A stretch of 64,000 nucleotides of DNA, taken from NCBI GenBank assembly GCA_963809795.1, contig CAWELN010000006.1, positions 485,377 through 549,376 of the forward strand, read 5' to 3'. Origin of the DNA: DASUAS01 sp963809795 (GTDB lineage: Bacteria > Actinomycetota > Acidimicrobiia > IMCC26256 > DASPTH01). Each line of letters begins with the position of its first letter. Positions within the stretch are counted from its first letter, which is position 1. Below are positions 56,362-64,000 of the stretch, piece after piece. The notes under the pieces are model-generated. The model was not told the origin of the DNA and did not search any database. It worked only from the letters and a program-made list of their open reading frames with translations. A program made the translations under genes and the position numbers.

Positions 56362-56382
56362 TTTGAGTGTGGTGCTTGCATA
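56362..56382. promoter_or_regulatory. Motif B operator, copy 2 (degenerate left arm)
   Basis: TTTGAGTG, five bases, CTTGCATA. Right arm 7 of 8, left arm 5 of 8 against TTTGCAAG-N5-CTTGCAAA. It is 58 bp upstream of the tandem CoA-transferase gene. Confidence 0.55.
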
Positions 56383-56440
56383 ATGCGCCTGCCGCGCTCT
56401 ACGGTGAGCGCCCGGCACGTCGGCACCCGGGGGGACAGCT

Positions 56441-58869
56441 GTGAACGCGCTCGATGGTCTTCGGGTGGTCGACCTGTCGCCCACCCGGCTCGGCGCCCAG
56501 GTGAGCCAGGTGCTCGCCGACTTCGGTGCCGACGTGGTGTGGGTCGAGCCGCCCGGGGGAGCAGTGCTGAGAGAGGCGGCCGCGTTCCCGTACCTCGCGC
56601 GCGGCAAGCGCAGCGTCGTCGCCGACCTCGCGAACCGGACGGCGTCGACACCGTGCGCCGGGTGGCTGACAACGCGGACGTGGTCATCGAGACCTTCCGC
56701 CCCGGAGTCGCCGACCGGCTGGGCCTCGGCTACGAGCAGCTCGCGGCGCGCAACCCGGCGTTGGTGTACGCGTCGATCACCGGCTTCGGTCGGCAGGGGC
56801 CGCTCGCGCAGGTACCCGGCTACGAGGGCGTGGTCATGGCCAAGCTCGGCGGCTTCGAGCTGTTCCACCGGATGCACGACGCGCCCCATCCACCGTTCGT
56901 CGCCGTGCCGTGGTGCTCGTTCCCCGCGTCGGCACTGGCGTTGCAGGGCATCCTGGCCGCCCTGCACGAACGGGAGCGCAGCGGGCTCGGCCAGCGCGTC
57001 GAGGCGAACCTGGTGCAGGGCTTCGCTGCGCTCGACCCCTGGAACTGGTTCGTGCGCCTCGTCAACGAGCGGTTCCCGGACGCCTACCCCGGCGCGGACG
57101 TCTTCGACGACGACGGGATCCCTGCCAGCCCGATGACGTTCATGCTCCTCATCGCGCTGACCGCGGACGGTCGTTGGCTCCAGTTCGCCCAGGTCGCTCC
57201 GCATCTGTTCGCCGCGCAGCTCGAGGCGCTCGGCCTCGACTGGGCGCTCGGCCATCCCGACTGGCCGGGCTTGCCCGCGCTCGACGAACCCGACCAGCGC
57301 GCGGAGTTCTGGACGATGATGCTCGAGGCCGCGCGTCAGCGGACCTTCGCCGAGTGGCAGGAGGTGTTCGACGCCGATCCGAACGTCTACGCCGAGTTGT
57401 TCCGCGCCGGCCCCGAGGTGCTCGACCACCCGCAGCTGGTGCACGACCAGTTCGCGGTCGAGGTCGACGATCCGGAGTGCGGGCGCGTGCGGATGCCGGG
57501 TGCGCTGGCGCGCATGCAGGGCACGCCGGCAGTCGCCGACCGACCGGCACCTGCGGTCGGCGCGACCGACGCCGACGACGTCGACTGGGACGCGCGTCCG
57601 CCCGCGGAACGCGACGGCGCCGCTCCGCATGGGCTGCCGCTCGAGGGCGTCACGATCCTCGAGCTCGCGGTGCTCTACGCCGCGCCCTACGCGACCACCT
57701 TGCTCACCGACCTCGGCGCGCGCGTCATCAAGGTGGAGCCGTTCGCGGGTGACCCGATCCGGATGATGGTGGGCTTCCCGGAAGCCGCGGGGGCCAAGGT
57801 CATGCAGGGCAAGGACAGCATCTGCGTCGACACGACGACTCTGGAAGGCGCGGAGATCGTGCTGCGGATCGCCGAGCGCGCCGACGCGGTGCTCCAAGGA
57901 TGGCGGGCAGGTGCCGCGGCGCGTCACGGGCTCGACGCGGCGGCGATGCGCGCTCGCAATCCCGACCTCGTGTACGTCCATGCGCCGGGGTACGGCGACG
58001 GCGATCCGTGCGGTCATCGTCCGGCGTTCGCGCCGAGCATCGCGGCGGCCGGCGGCGTCGTCCGTGCGGCGGTCGGGGGCGGAGTTCCCGAACGTCCCGA
58101 CCTCACGATCGAGGAGATCCGCACGCACGCCCGCCACCTCCAACCGGCCGGGACGGTCACCCAGGCGCAACCGGACGGCCTCGCCGCGGTCGGCGTCAGC
58201 GACGCGCTCATGCTCGGCCTCGCCGCGCGCGACCGCGGCGCCGGTGGCCAGTCGATCGTCACCTCGATGCTCACGACCGTGGCAGGCGCGATGGCCGACT
58301 TCGTGGTCGACCGCGATCGCGACGAGCGACGACTCCAACCCGACGCCGAGCTGCGCGGTCTGCACGCGCTCTATCGCATCTACGACGCCGCCGATGGCTG
58401 GGTGTTCCTCGCTGCGCCTCAGGAGCACGAGTGGCAACGCCTCGTTCGCGCACTCGCCGATCGCGTCGACCTGGCAGCCGACGATCGCTTCGCCACCGCG
58501 GCAGTTCGTCGCGCACACGACGACGAACTGGTCGACGTCCTCGCCGGGACCTTCGCCAAGGCCGACCCGGACGAGTGGGAACGGGAGCTGCTCGCCGCCG
58601 GTGTCGCGTGCGTCGCCGTCTCGACCGCGCCGGTGGAGGAGTTCTTGCAGAGCGACGAGGTGGGCCGGGCGAGCGGATGGGTGACCGAGGTGGTGCACCC
58701 GACCTTCGACGCGCACCTCCGCCTCGCGCCGCTGGTCCGCTTCTCGCGGTCGGCGACCCAGGCCAAGCCGGGTGTGCTTGCGGGGTCGGCCACCGATGCG
58801 GTGCTCCGGGAGCTCGGCTATGACGACGTCGCCATCGCCGACCTGCGCGCTCGGCGGATCGTGGCCTGA
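56441..58869 (+). CDS. Tandem-fused family III CoA-transferase (two CaiB domains), one frameshift
   Basis: About 809 residues with two CaiB/BaiF domains in a row: N-terminal domain from MNALDGLRVVDLSPTRLGAQVSQVLADFGAD to about 57590 and C-terminal domain from GLPLEGVTILELAVLYAAPYATTLLTDLGAR to the end. GTG start. The first domain is broken near 56636 where adding one C restores LANPDGVDTV; this is the only deletion-type break. At the place of the catalytic Asp the first domain has Glu (GYEGVVMAKLGG) and the second has Ala (AFAPSIAAAGG), so neither is a classical transferase site. Fused two-domain forms resemble the heteromeric arrangement in one chain. It is under motif B copy 2. Confidence 0.8.
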
Positions 58870-58878
58870 CCGGCAGCA

Positions 58879-58899
58879 TTTGAAAGCTGTACTTGCATT
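58879..58899. promoter_or_regulatory. Motif B operator, copy 3
   Basis: TTTGAAAG, five bases, CTTGCATT: left arm 7 of 8, right arm 6 of 8 against the perfect form. It lies 28 bp upstream of the amidohydrolase start (58928). Confidence 0.65.
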
Positions 58900-58927
58900 T
58901 AGGACCGACCAGCCGTACCGTGGTGCC

Positions 58928-60052
58928 ATGGACGACAAGATCTGGGCGAACTCGGGCGACTCCCATCTCGTGGAACCCGACGACCTCTTCACCGACGGGC
59001 TTCCTCGCGCGCTGGCCGATCGGATGCCGCGGAGCGTCAAGGACAACGACGGCAAGTGGGAGACGATCCACGTCGACGGCCAGGAGTTCCGGCGCCGCAT
59101 GCCCAAGGCCCTCGGTCTCACCGACGAGCAGGGGCGCACGGTGGAGCAGCGCGCACCCGGCGCCAACGACAAGGAGCTGCGTCTGCGCGACCTCGACGGT
59201 GAGGGCATCTGGGGAGAGCTCGTGTTCCCGTCGATCGGCATCTGGATGTCGTCGATCCAGGATCCCGAGCTCATGGCGGCCGGCGCGCGCGTGATCAACG
59301 ACTGGGCCATCGAGTACCAGCGCTTCTCGCCGCGCTACGTGTGCACCGCGACGATCCCGCTGCTGACGGTCGACACCGCGGTGGCAGAGGTCGAGCGCGC
59401 AGCCGGGTTGGGCTATCACGCGGCGTACCTCTCCGTCGCGCCGGCGCTCGGTGGCGACGACTGGAACGCCGACAGCTGGGAGCCGCTCTGGGCCGCGCTC
59501 GACGAGACCGGGTTGGTGGGCGCGTTTCACATCGGCACCGAGCCGCACGACGCGTCGAGCTTCCACGGTGGGTACTTCCGCGGTCCCGGTGGTGCGCTGA
59601 TCAACTACATGGAGACGACGTACGGCGGTCAGCGGGCGGTCACCAAGATGATCGCCGCGGGTGTCTTCGACCGCCATCCGACCCTGAAGGTGATCGTGTC
59701 GGAGGGCGGTGCGACGTGGGGGCCGTTCGTCGCCGATCGGCTCGACGAGGCCTATCGCCAGCACTCGTCGCAGGTGCGGCCGCAGCTGAGCCGTCTGCCG
59801 AGCGCGTACCTCTACGAGAACGTCTACGCATCGTTCCAGCACGACCGGTCGGCGGTCGCGGCGATGACCGCGATGGGGTGGCGCAACGTGTGTTGGGGGA
59901 GTGACTACCCGCACATCGAGGGCACGTTCGGTCACACGCAGAAGACGCTGCACGAGCTCTTCGACGACGTCGACCCGTCGGCGCGCGATCGGATCACCAA
60001 GGGCGCGTTCGCCGAGCTGTTCCCGCACGTCCCGCCCGCGCCCGCGTCATGA
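58928..60052 (+). CDS. COG2159 amidohydrolase family protein
   Basis: A 374-residue amidohydrolase-2 protein. NSGDSHLVEPDD (D-x-H) at the N-terminus, GAFHIGTEP metal His, VIVSEGGATWGPFVADRLDEAY and Asp in WGSDYPHIEGTFGHTQ. Its length and the VEPDDLF end of the first motif place it with the 'steroid/aromatic catabolism' group of this family. It overlaps the SDR ATG by 4 nt. Motif B copy 3 lies just upstream. Likely role is C-C or ester hydrolysis on a ring-derived intermediate. Confidence 0.85.
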   Translation: MDDKIWANSGDSHLVEPDDLFTDGLPRALADRMPRSVKDNDGKWETIHVDGQEFRRRMPKALGLTDEQGRTVEQRAPGANDKELRLRDLDGEGIWGELVFPSIGIWMSSIQDPELMAAGARVINDWAIEYQRFSPRYVCTATIPLLTVDTAVAEVERAAGLGYHAAYLSVAPALGGDDWNADSWEPLWAALDETGLVGAFHIGTEPHDASSFHGGYFRGPGGALINYMETTYGGQRAVTKMIAAGVFDRHPTLKVIVSEGGATWGPFVADRLDEAYRQHSSQVRPQLSRLPSAYLYENVYASFQHDRSAVAAMTAMGWRNVCWGSDYPHIEGTFGHTQKTLHELFDDVDPSARDRITKGAFAELFPHVPPAPAS

Positions 60053-60819
60053 GCCTCGACCGGTTCTCGCTCGACGGCAAGGTCGCGATCGTCACCGGTG
60101 GTGCCGGTGGTTGCGGCGAGGAGTACGGGCGCGCGCTGACCACCGTGGGCGCGCAGGTCGTGCTCGCCGATCTCGACGGCGAGCGAGCCGAACAGAACGC
60201 CAAGGAGCTGCGCGAGCAAGGTCGCGACGCGATCGGCGTGCGCGTCGACATCACCGACCCCGACGCGGCCGCGGCCATGGTCGCGCGCGCCACGGACGAG
60301 TACGGCGGCGTCGACATCCTCATCAACAACGCGGCTTTGATGAAGGAGATCCCCACGGGCTCGGTCCTCGACCTGCCGCTCGAGTGGTGGGAGCGGGTGA
60401 TGCGCGTCAACGTGATGGGCGCGCTCGTGTGCGCGCGGGCTGCGGTGCCGTCGATGCTCGAACGCGGGGGCGGCCGGATCATCAACCAGGTGTCGGGTGG
60501 TGCGTTCATCCCCGGCGGCGTGTACAGCGTGAGCAAGCTCGCGCTCGTGAGCCTCACCACGTGCCTCGCGACCGAGCTCGGCCCCCGCAACATCAACGTC
60601 AACGCGATCGCGCCGGGATTCGTGCAGGACGAAGCCGGCTACGAATCGCTCGCCAAGGACGACCCCATGCGCGCCGCCTTCCTCGCCGCGGTCCCGGGCA
60701 AGAAGGAAGGTCCGCCCGACGACCTCGTCGGCACCGTCCTGCTGCTCGCATCCCAGGCCGGCGACTGGATCAACGGCCAGGTCATCAGCGTCGACGGCGG
60801 ATGGATCATGAGGGTCTGA
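60049..60819 (+). CDS. SDR family oxidoreductase
   Basis: A 256-residue classical SDR. VTGGAGGCGEEYG cofactor loop (Cys instead of Ile/Leu in the last Gly run), NNAALMKE, Ser in NQVSGGA, YSVSK (Tyr-x3-Lys), NAIAPGF and WINGQVISVDGG. Asp after beta2 (VLADLDGER) suggests NAD(H). It overlaps the amidohydrolase stop by 4 nt. The 3' ends of this and the minus-strand DUF35 gene overlap by 14 nt. Confidence 0.9.
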   Translation: MSLDRFSLDGKVAIVTGGAGGCGEEYGRALTTVGAQVVLADLDGERAEQNAKELREQGRDAIGVRVDITDPDAAAAMVARATDEYGGVDILINNAALMKEIPTGSVLDLPLEWWERVMRVNVMGALVCARAAVPSMLERGGGRIINQVSGGAFIPGGVYSVSKLALVSLTTCLATELGPRNINVNAIAPGFVQDEAGYESLAKDDPMRAAFLAAVPGKKEGPPDDLVGTVLLLASQAGDWINGQVISVDGGWIMRV

Positions 60820-61228
60820 AGACCGGCAGCTTCCATCCGTCGGCGATGTCGACGAACGTGACGTCGACCGACATCCCGATCGAGACGTCTTCGGGAGCCA
60901 CGTCGACGACGTTCGACACCAGATGGACCCCGGGAGCGTCCGGGAATTCCAACACCGCCGGAACGAGCAGCAGCCCGGAGTGACCGGGCAGACCGCGCAC
61001 CACGCTGAAGCTGAACACGGAAGCCCGCCCCGAGAGTTGCACCCACTCGGTGTCCTGCGAACGACACTCGGGACAGAACGGCGAGGGCGGGAAGCGGAAG
61101 GTGCCACACGCGCGGCACTGCGGTGCGACGAGTTGCCCCCGCTGTGCGGCTTCCCAGTAGGGCAGGGTCCAGCCGTCGGTCGTGATCCGGATCGACTCCG
61201 GAGGAGTGGTGGTCGCAAGCGCCGTCAT
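60806..61228 (-). CDS. DUF35 OB-fold zinc-ribbon protein (Ltp partner)
   Basis: A 140-residue DUF35 protein: short N-terminal helix (DGWTLPYWEAAQRGQL), zinc ribbon CRACGTFRFPPSPFCPEC (C-x2-C-x11-C-x2-C), then an OB-fold (VQLSGRASVFSFSVV ... GMSVDVTFVDI). In the steroid aldolases these proteins pair with a Cys-less Ltp2 thiolase, and the next gene is one, with a 4-nt overlap (ATG at 61228 within the stop region of the thiolase, 61225). The pair should work together in the cytoplasm on an acyl-CoA. Confidence 0.9.
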   Translation of the reverse strand: MTALATTTPPESIRITTDGWTLPYWEAAQRGQLVAPQCRACGTFRFPPSPFCPECRSQDTEWVQLSGRASVFSFSVVRGLPGHSGLLLVPAVLEFPDAPGVHLVSNVVDVAPEDVSIGMSVDVTFVDIADGWKLPVFRPS

Positions 61229-62416
61229 GCCGCCTTCCCGAGAAGGAGCCCGCTGACAGGGAGCGTGGCCGGTCCGCCGGTCACGAGCGCCAGCTCGGCG
61301 CCGGCGACCTGGTTGATCGCGTTGCCGCGGATCTGCTCGACGCCTTCCACGACGTGCGTCATGCCGATGATGTACGCCTCGGACAATTGGCCGCCGTGCG
61401 TGTTCACCGGGATGGAACCGCCTTCGTAACGGATCGCGCCGCTCTCGACGAACGCACCGCCTTCGCCGCGTTCGCAGAACCCGTAGTCCTCGAGTTGCAT
61501 GACGACCATCGGCGTGAAGTGGTCATAGATCAGTGCGACGTCGACGTCGTCCGGTCCGACACCTGCCTTCTCGTACAGACGCGCGGCGACCGGTGCATGA
61601 CCCGACGACGCGAAGTCGGGGTCGGGCATGGAGAACCCGGCGAACGCACGGCCCCATTCGCGCCGTCCTCCGTGCGCGGCGGCGACCACTTCCACCGGCG
61701 CCTGACGAAGATCGCGTGCGCGATCCATGGTCGTCGTGATCACTGCGACCGCACCGTCGGTCTCGAGACAGAAGTCCAGCTTGCAGAGTGGCTCGGCGAT
61801 GAGCGGCGCGTCGAAGTACTCGTCGAGCGTCAACGGCGTCCGCTTGCGGGCCTGGGGCCGGTTCCTCGCGTTCTCGCGTGTGGAGATGGCGACCTCGGCG
61901 AACGCTTCGCGCCGCGTCCCGTACAGGTGCATGTGCCGGCGCGCCAGCACCGACATGAGATGGCCGGGCCCGACGAGCCCCGACGGCTGGAGGAACGAGT
62001 TCTGCGGATCGGGAGCCATCGCACCGAACACCGTGCCGAGGCGCTGCTTCAGCTGCTGCGAGCGCCATCACCGTGACGACGTACGTCGCGTCGCCGGCGA
62101 GGAGCGCCGCCCGCGCCAGGCCAATCGAGCCGGCCGATCCACCGCCACCCGACGTCAGCGCGGCGGTGAACGTGACCTCAGGGATCCCGAGCGTCTCCAT
62201 GAACGTGGCGGTGTCCATCTTCGCCGTGTAACCCGCGCTCGCCTCGGAGTAGTACGCGAAGCCGTCGATCTGCGTGACGTCGAGACCGGCGTCGTCGCAG
62301 GCGGCGAGGATCGCCTTGCCGGCCAGCTCGAGCGTCGTCTGCGGGTGCGACTCGCCGCGGAAGTAGTAGGGCGTCGCCCCGACGCCGACGATCGCGACGT
62401 CGGAACTGCTGACCAT
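61225..62416 (-). CDS. Ltp2-like thiolase-fold aldolase, Cys-less, frameshifted
   Basis: An SCP-x/Ltp family protein. N-terminal VAIVGVGATPYYFRGESHPQT. The nucleophile region reads FTAALTSGGGGSAGSIGLA and lacks Cys. One extra base near 62040 breaks the frame (ALAAAEAA | LGTVFGAMAPDPQN). The C-terminal part has the Ltp2-type active-site region LIYDHFTPMVVMQLEDYGFC and IPVNTHGGQLSEAY. Corrected length about 396 residues. With the DUF35 partner it should form a retro-aldolase complex that releases a short acyl-CoA from a 2-hydroxy or 3-hydroxy intermediate. Motif B copy 4 lies 30 bp upstream of the start. Confidence 0.8.
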
Positions 62417-62445
62417 GACCGGACTCTATGGTGGAATGGTCGCGC

Positions 62446-62466
62446 TTTGCAAGTGCTGCTTGCAAA
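62446..62466. promoter_or_regulatory. Motif B operator, copy 4 (perfect)
   Basis: TTTGCAAG, five bases, CTTGCAAA: perfect 8+8 arms, 21 bp, 29 bp upstream of the Ltp2-like gene (start 62416, minus strand). It is the best copy and defines the motif. Confidence 0.85.
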
Positions 62467-62592
62467 ACCCCCCGATTACGCCCGCGGCATCGACGCCACT
62501 CGGGTTGGAACGCTGACGAACGCGTGAATCGGTTCGACTGCCACCGTCTGGGCTGGAGACTCCCGGGCGCGACTCGTCGCGCGGGCGCGGAG

Positions 62593-63129
62593 CTACTGTG
62601 CGCCCGCGTCGCGGGCGACCTCCGCGATGTAACCGATCAAGTGCTCGTCCTCGGGCGCGTGCGGGTAGGCACGCCTGAACGCGTGGGCAGCGTCGTGCGC
62701 TTGTGCGAAGCCGCACGCCGGCCAGATGGCGACGAGATCCTCTCGGTCTTGCGGGTCGGCGCGGTAGAGCTTCATCACGAAGATGATTTCGGGCTTGGGT
62801 GTGCGGACCACCAATGCCTGGTGTTGGTAGACGATCTCGCAGTCGGCGTAGTTGGCGTCCGAGGGCCAGAACATCGCAGCGCGGTCGTTGAGCCATCCTC
62901 GGTGCAGATCGTGACGGGCACCGACTCGATTGATGGCTTCGCTGAGATCGGTGTCGAAGCGGCGGGCTGAATCGACGTCGCGCGTCGACGCTCGCTGCGC
63001 GTGCCAGAGCATCCAGGAGCCGCCGACCATCACGACCTCGACAAAGGTGCCGAGTTGGACGAGCTCCGCCGCCAGTTCGTCGAAGAGCGACTCGAGCTCT
63101 CCGCGGTCGTGGAGCAGTCGGTCTGCCAT
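62593..63129 (-). CDS. Nucleotidyltransferase-fold protein (AbiEii/DUF6036-like), possible toxin
   Basis: A 178-residue protein with the minimal nucleotidyltransferase layout: VEVVMVGGSWMLWHAQRASTRDVDSA, i.e. the GGS helix start followed by R-x-T-R-D-x-D (the two catalytic Asp). C-terminal helices follow, with KPEIIFVMKLYRADPQDREDLVAI typical of the DUF6036/AbiEii-type family. The gene lies 6 nt after the HTH gene on the same strand, the usual order of antitoxin then toxin. Substrate (NTP and target RNA) unknown. It is unrelated to the catabolic genes and marks the right end of that block. Confidence 0.75.
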   Translation of the reverse strand: MADRLLHDRGELESLFDELAAELVQLGTFVEVVMVGGSWMLWHAQRASTRDVDSARRFDTDLSEAINRVGARHDLHRGWLNDRAAMFWPSDANYADCEIVYQHQALVVRTPKPEIIFVMKLYRADPQDREDLVAIWPACGFAQAHDAAHAFRRAYPHAPEDEHLIGYIAEVARDAGAQ

Positions 63130-63135
63130 GGTTGG

Positions 63136-63729
63136 TCAGACCGCCGATCGGAACAGCGCCGAGCGGGCCAGAACGAGGTTGCGCCGCCGGAAGGGCTCGG
63201 GCGTCGCACCCTCGGCACGTGCGCGCATCCGCGGCGTGCCGGGTGGCGACCAGGGTTCGCGAAGTGCTCCGACGGCGCGTGTCCATCGCGGACGGTCGAG
63301 GCCATGGCGTACGGCGAGCTCGTCGGCGACCGCGGCGAGGATTGCGTCGAGCGGGGTGCCGGTCCGCGCCGGCGGATCAGCGATCGCGTCACCGAGGTCG
63401 TCGGGGTGCTGCTCCGCCCAGTCAGCGAAACCGCGCAGCCGGGTCCAGTCGATCTTCAGTCGACCGGCGCTTTGGTCGACGGCGGTGGCCAGCTCGGCGA
63501 TCGTGGGATCGTCGTCGCGGGGAGAGGCCTCGATGACGAGACGACGGCCGGCCGCGGTGAGGAGGCGATCGAGCATCGAGAGTGTTGGATCGACCTGTTC
63601 GTCTTCGATGCGCGAGACAGTCGATGTCGGGACGCCGGCCTTCGCGGCCAGTGCGCGGCGCGAGAGACCTGCCTGCGTTCGAACCTCGCGAAGGACTTCA
63701 CCACCGGAGCGAGCCACAAGGGGTAGCAT
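63136..63729 (-). CDS. XRE-type HTH regulator with C-terminal domain, probable antitoxin
   Basis: A 197-residue protein. Residues 9-62 are an XRE helix-turn-helix (VLREVRTQAGLSRRALAAKAGVPTSTVSRIEDEQVDPTLSML). The remaining part is helical, with conserved Pro/Arg blocks (LREPWSPPGTPRMR), and probably binds the partner protein. It is followed after 6 nt by the nucleotidyltransferase-like gene. The pair is the layout of AbiEii-type/MenT-like toxin-antitoxin modules; the HTH member would repress its own promoter. Upstream, 63733-63745 (ATACGCAACCC) is an AT-richer spot that may hold the promoter. Confidence 0.75.
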   Translation of the reverse strand: MLPLVARSGGEVLREVRTQAGLSRRALAAKAGVPTSTVSRIEDEQVDPTLSMLDRLLTAAGRRLVIEASPRDDDPTIAELATAVDQSAGRLKIDWTRLRGFADWAEQHPDDLGDAIADPPARTGTPLDAILAAVADELAVRHGLDRPRWTRAVGALREPWSPPGTPRMRARAEGATPEPFRRRNLVLARSALFRSAV

Positions 63730-63847
63730 ATACGCAACCCACAGTGATTGCCACGCGTTGCGGTGGGAATCTGGGCGATCGACATGTCACGAATCAGAGG
63801 TCAAGCGGTCGCAGCGACACCATGCGATCCAGAGGTCCGATGCCGCC

Positions 63848-63899
63848 GACTCGGGATCTCTGACTCGGGATCTCCTTGTCCATCACTTTGTCCATCAGT
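63848..63899 (+). repeat. Adjacent short tandem duplications
   Basis: Two 14-bp units (GACTCGGGATCTCT and GACTCGGGATCTCC, 63848-63875) are followed at once by two 12-bp units (TTGTCCATCACT and TTGTCCATCAGT, 63876-63899). No open frame of interest covers them. The rest of the stretch from 63730 to the right edge shows no supported gene. Confidence 0.6.
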
Positions 63900-64000
63900 C
63901 GGTGCTGCCGCGCCGTGCCACACCATGCCTCGGAGCGTCACTGTTCCTTGAACTGCAACGGATTGGCACGGGACGGCACCAAGTGGCGAACCCCTGTTCG

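Noticed and set aside
55543..59310. A 1255-codon open frame antisense to the tandem CoA-transferase, TetR and amidohydrolase genes
   Set aside because: It has no family-like sequence, is rich in Arg/His/Asp, and results from the high GC content; the plus-strand genes have clear motifs.

Overview
The window is high-GC DNA with GTG/TTG starts, GGAGG-type ribosome binding sites and tightly packed genes that often overlap by 4 nt. It is almost entirely acyl-CoA, steroid-like and xenobiotic catabolism: acyl-CoA dehydrogenases, enoyl-CoA hydratases, family III CoA-transferases, SCP-x/Ltp thiolases with DUF35 zinc-ribbon partners, COG2159 amidohydrolases, P450s, an F420-type LLM oxidoreductase and fused branched-chain-type ABC transporters. 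This points to an Actinomycetota chromosome of the Acidimicrobiia or mycolic-acid kind. The lineage is inferred from gene content only; no rRNA or marker gene is present. No transposase, integrase, CRISPR array or rRNA was seen.

Left part (1-26.5 kb): several separate catabolic gene groups. They are a carboxymuconolactone-decarboxylase-like protein, an F420 nitroreductase-like gene and an amidohydrolase (0-2.6 kb); an OmpR-type regulator with a degenerate receiver and a GAF tail (2.9 kb); a minus-strand amidohydrolase/VOC/MmgE-PrpD operon (4.3-7.4 kb); a minus-strand ALDH/metallo-lactonase/ADH/SDR operon (8.5-12.8 kb) divergent from an ADP-forming-type acyl-CoA synthetase and a TcuA-like flavoprotein (12.9-16.6 kb); an alpha/beta hydrolase, cupin and CaiB group (16.8-19.7 kb); and an AMP-ligase/Ltp-thiolase/P450/crotonase/SDR run (20.6-26.5 kb).

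Middle (26.3-37.9 kb): two ABC importer loci. The first (26.3-30.1 kb) has a LivH-LivG fusion, no LivM and a LivF cut off before its signature motif. The second (33.1-37.9 kb) is complete, with LivH, LivM and LivG fused in one 910-residue protein plus LivF and a binding protein. Between them lie a thioesterase, an SDR, an LLM oxidoreductase, a fragment of an alpha/beta hydrolase and the 3' part of a tRNA gene.

Right part (36.6-62.4 kb): what looks like one regulon. Five copies of a 22-bp palindrome (AACTTGAC-N6-GTCAAGTT, motif A) and four of a 21-bp palindrome (TTTGCAAG-N5-CTTGCAAA, motif B) sit just ahead of operon starts. The binding-protein promoter of the complete ABC importer has both. 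Two TetR genes lie inside the block. The enzymes make a coherent route: import, CoA activation (two routes), dehydrogenation by five acyl-CoA dehydrogenase polypeptides, hydration by crotonases, and cleavage by one Cys-containing thiolase and one Cys-less Ltp/DUF35 aldolase-like pair. P450/ferredoxin and amidohydrolases serve the non-beta-oxidation steps. A steroid side chain or other branched or alicyclic acid is the likely substrate class. The right end carries an XRE/nucleotidyltransferase pair that looks like a toxin-antitoxin module.

Thirteen genes are interrupted by a single frame change. In twelve, removing one base restores a continuous family match, and in one, adding a base does. 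This looks like an insertion-prone sequence-error pattern more than real gene decay. I annotate these as single genes and note each position.
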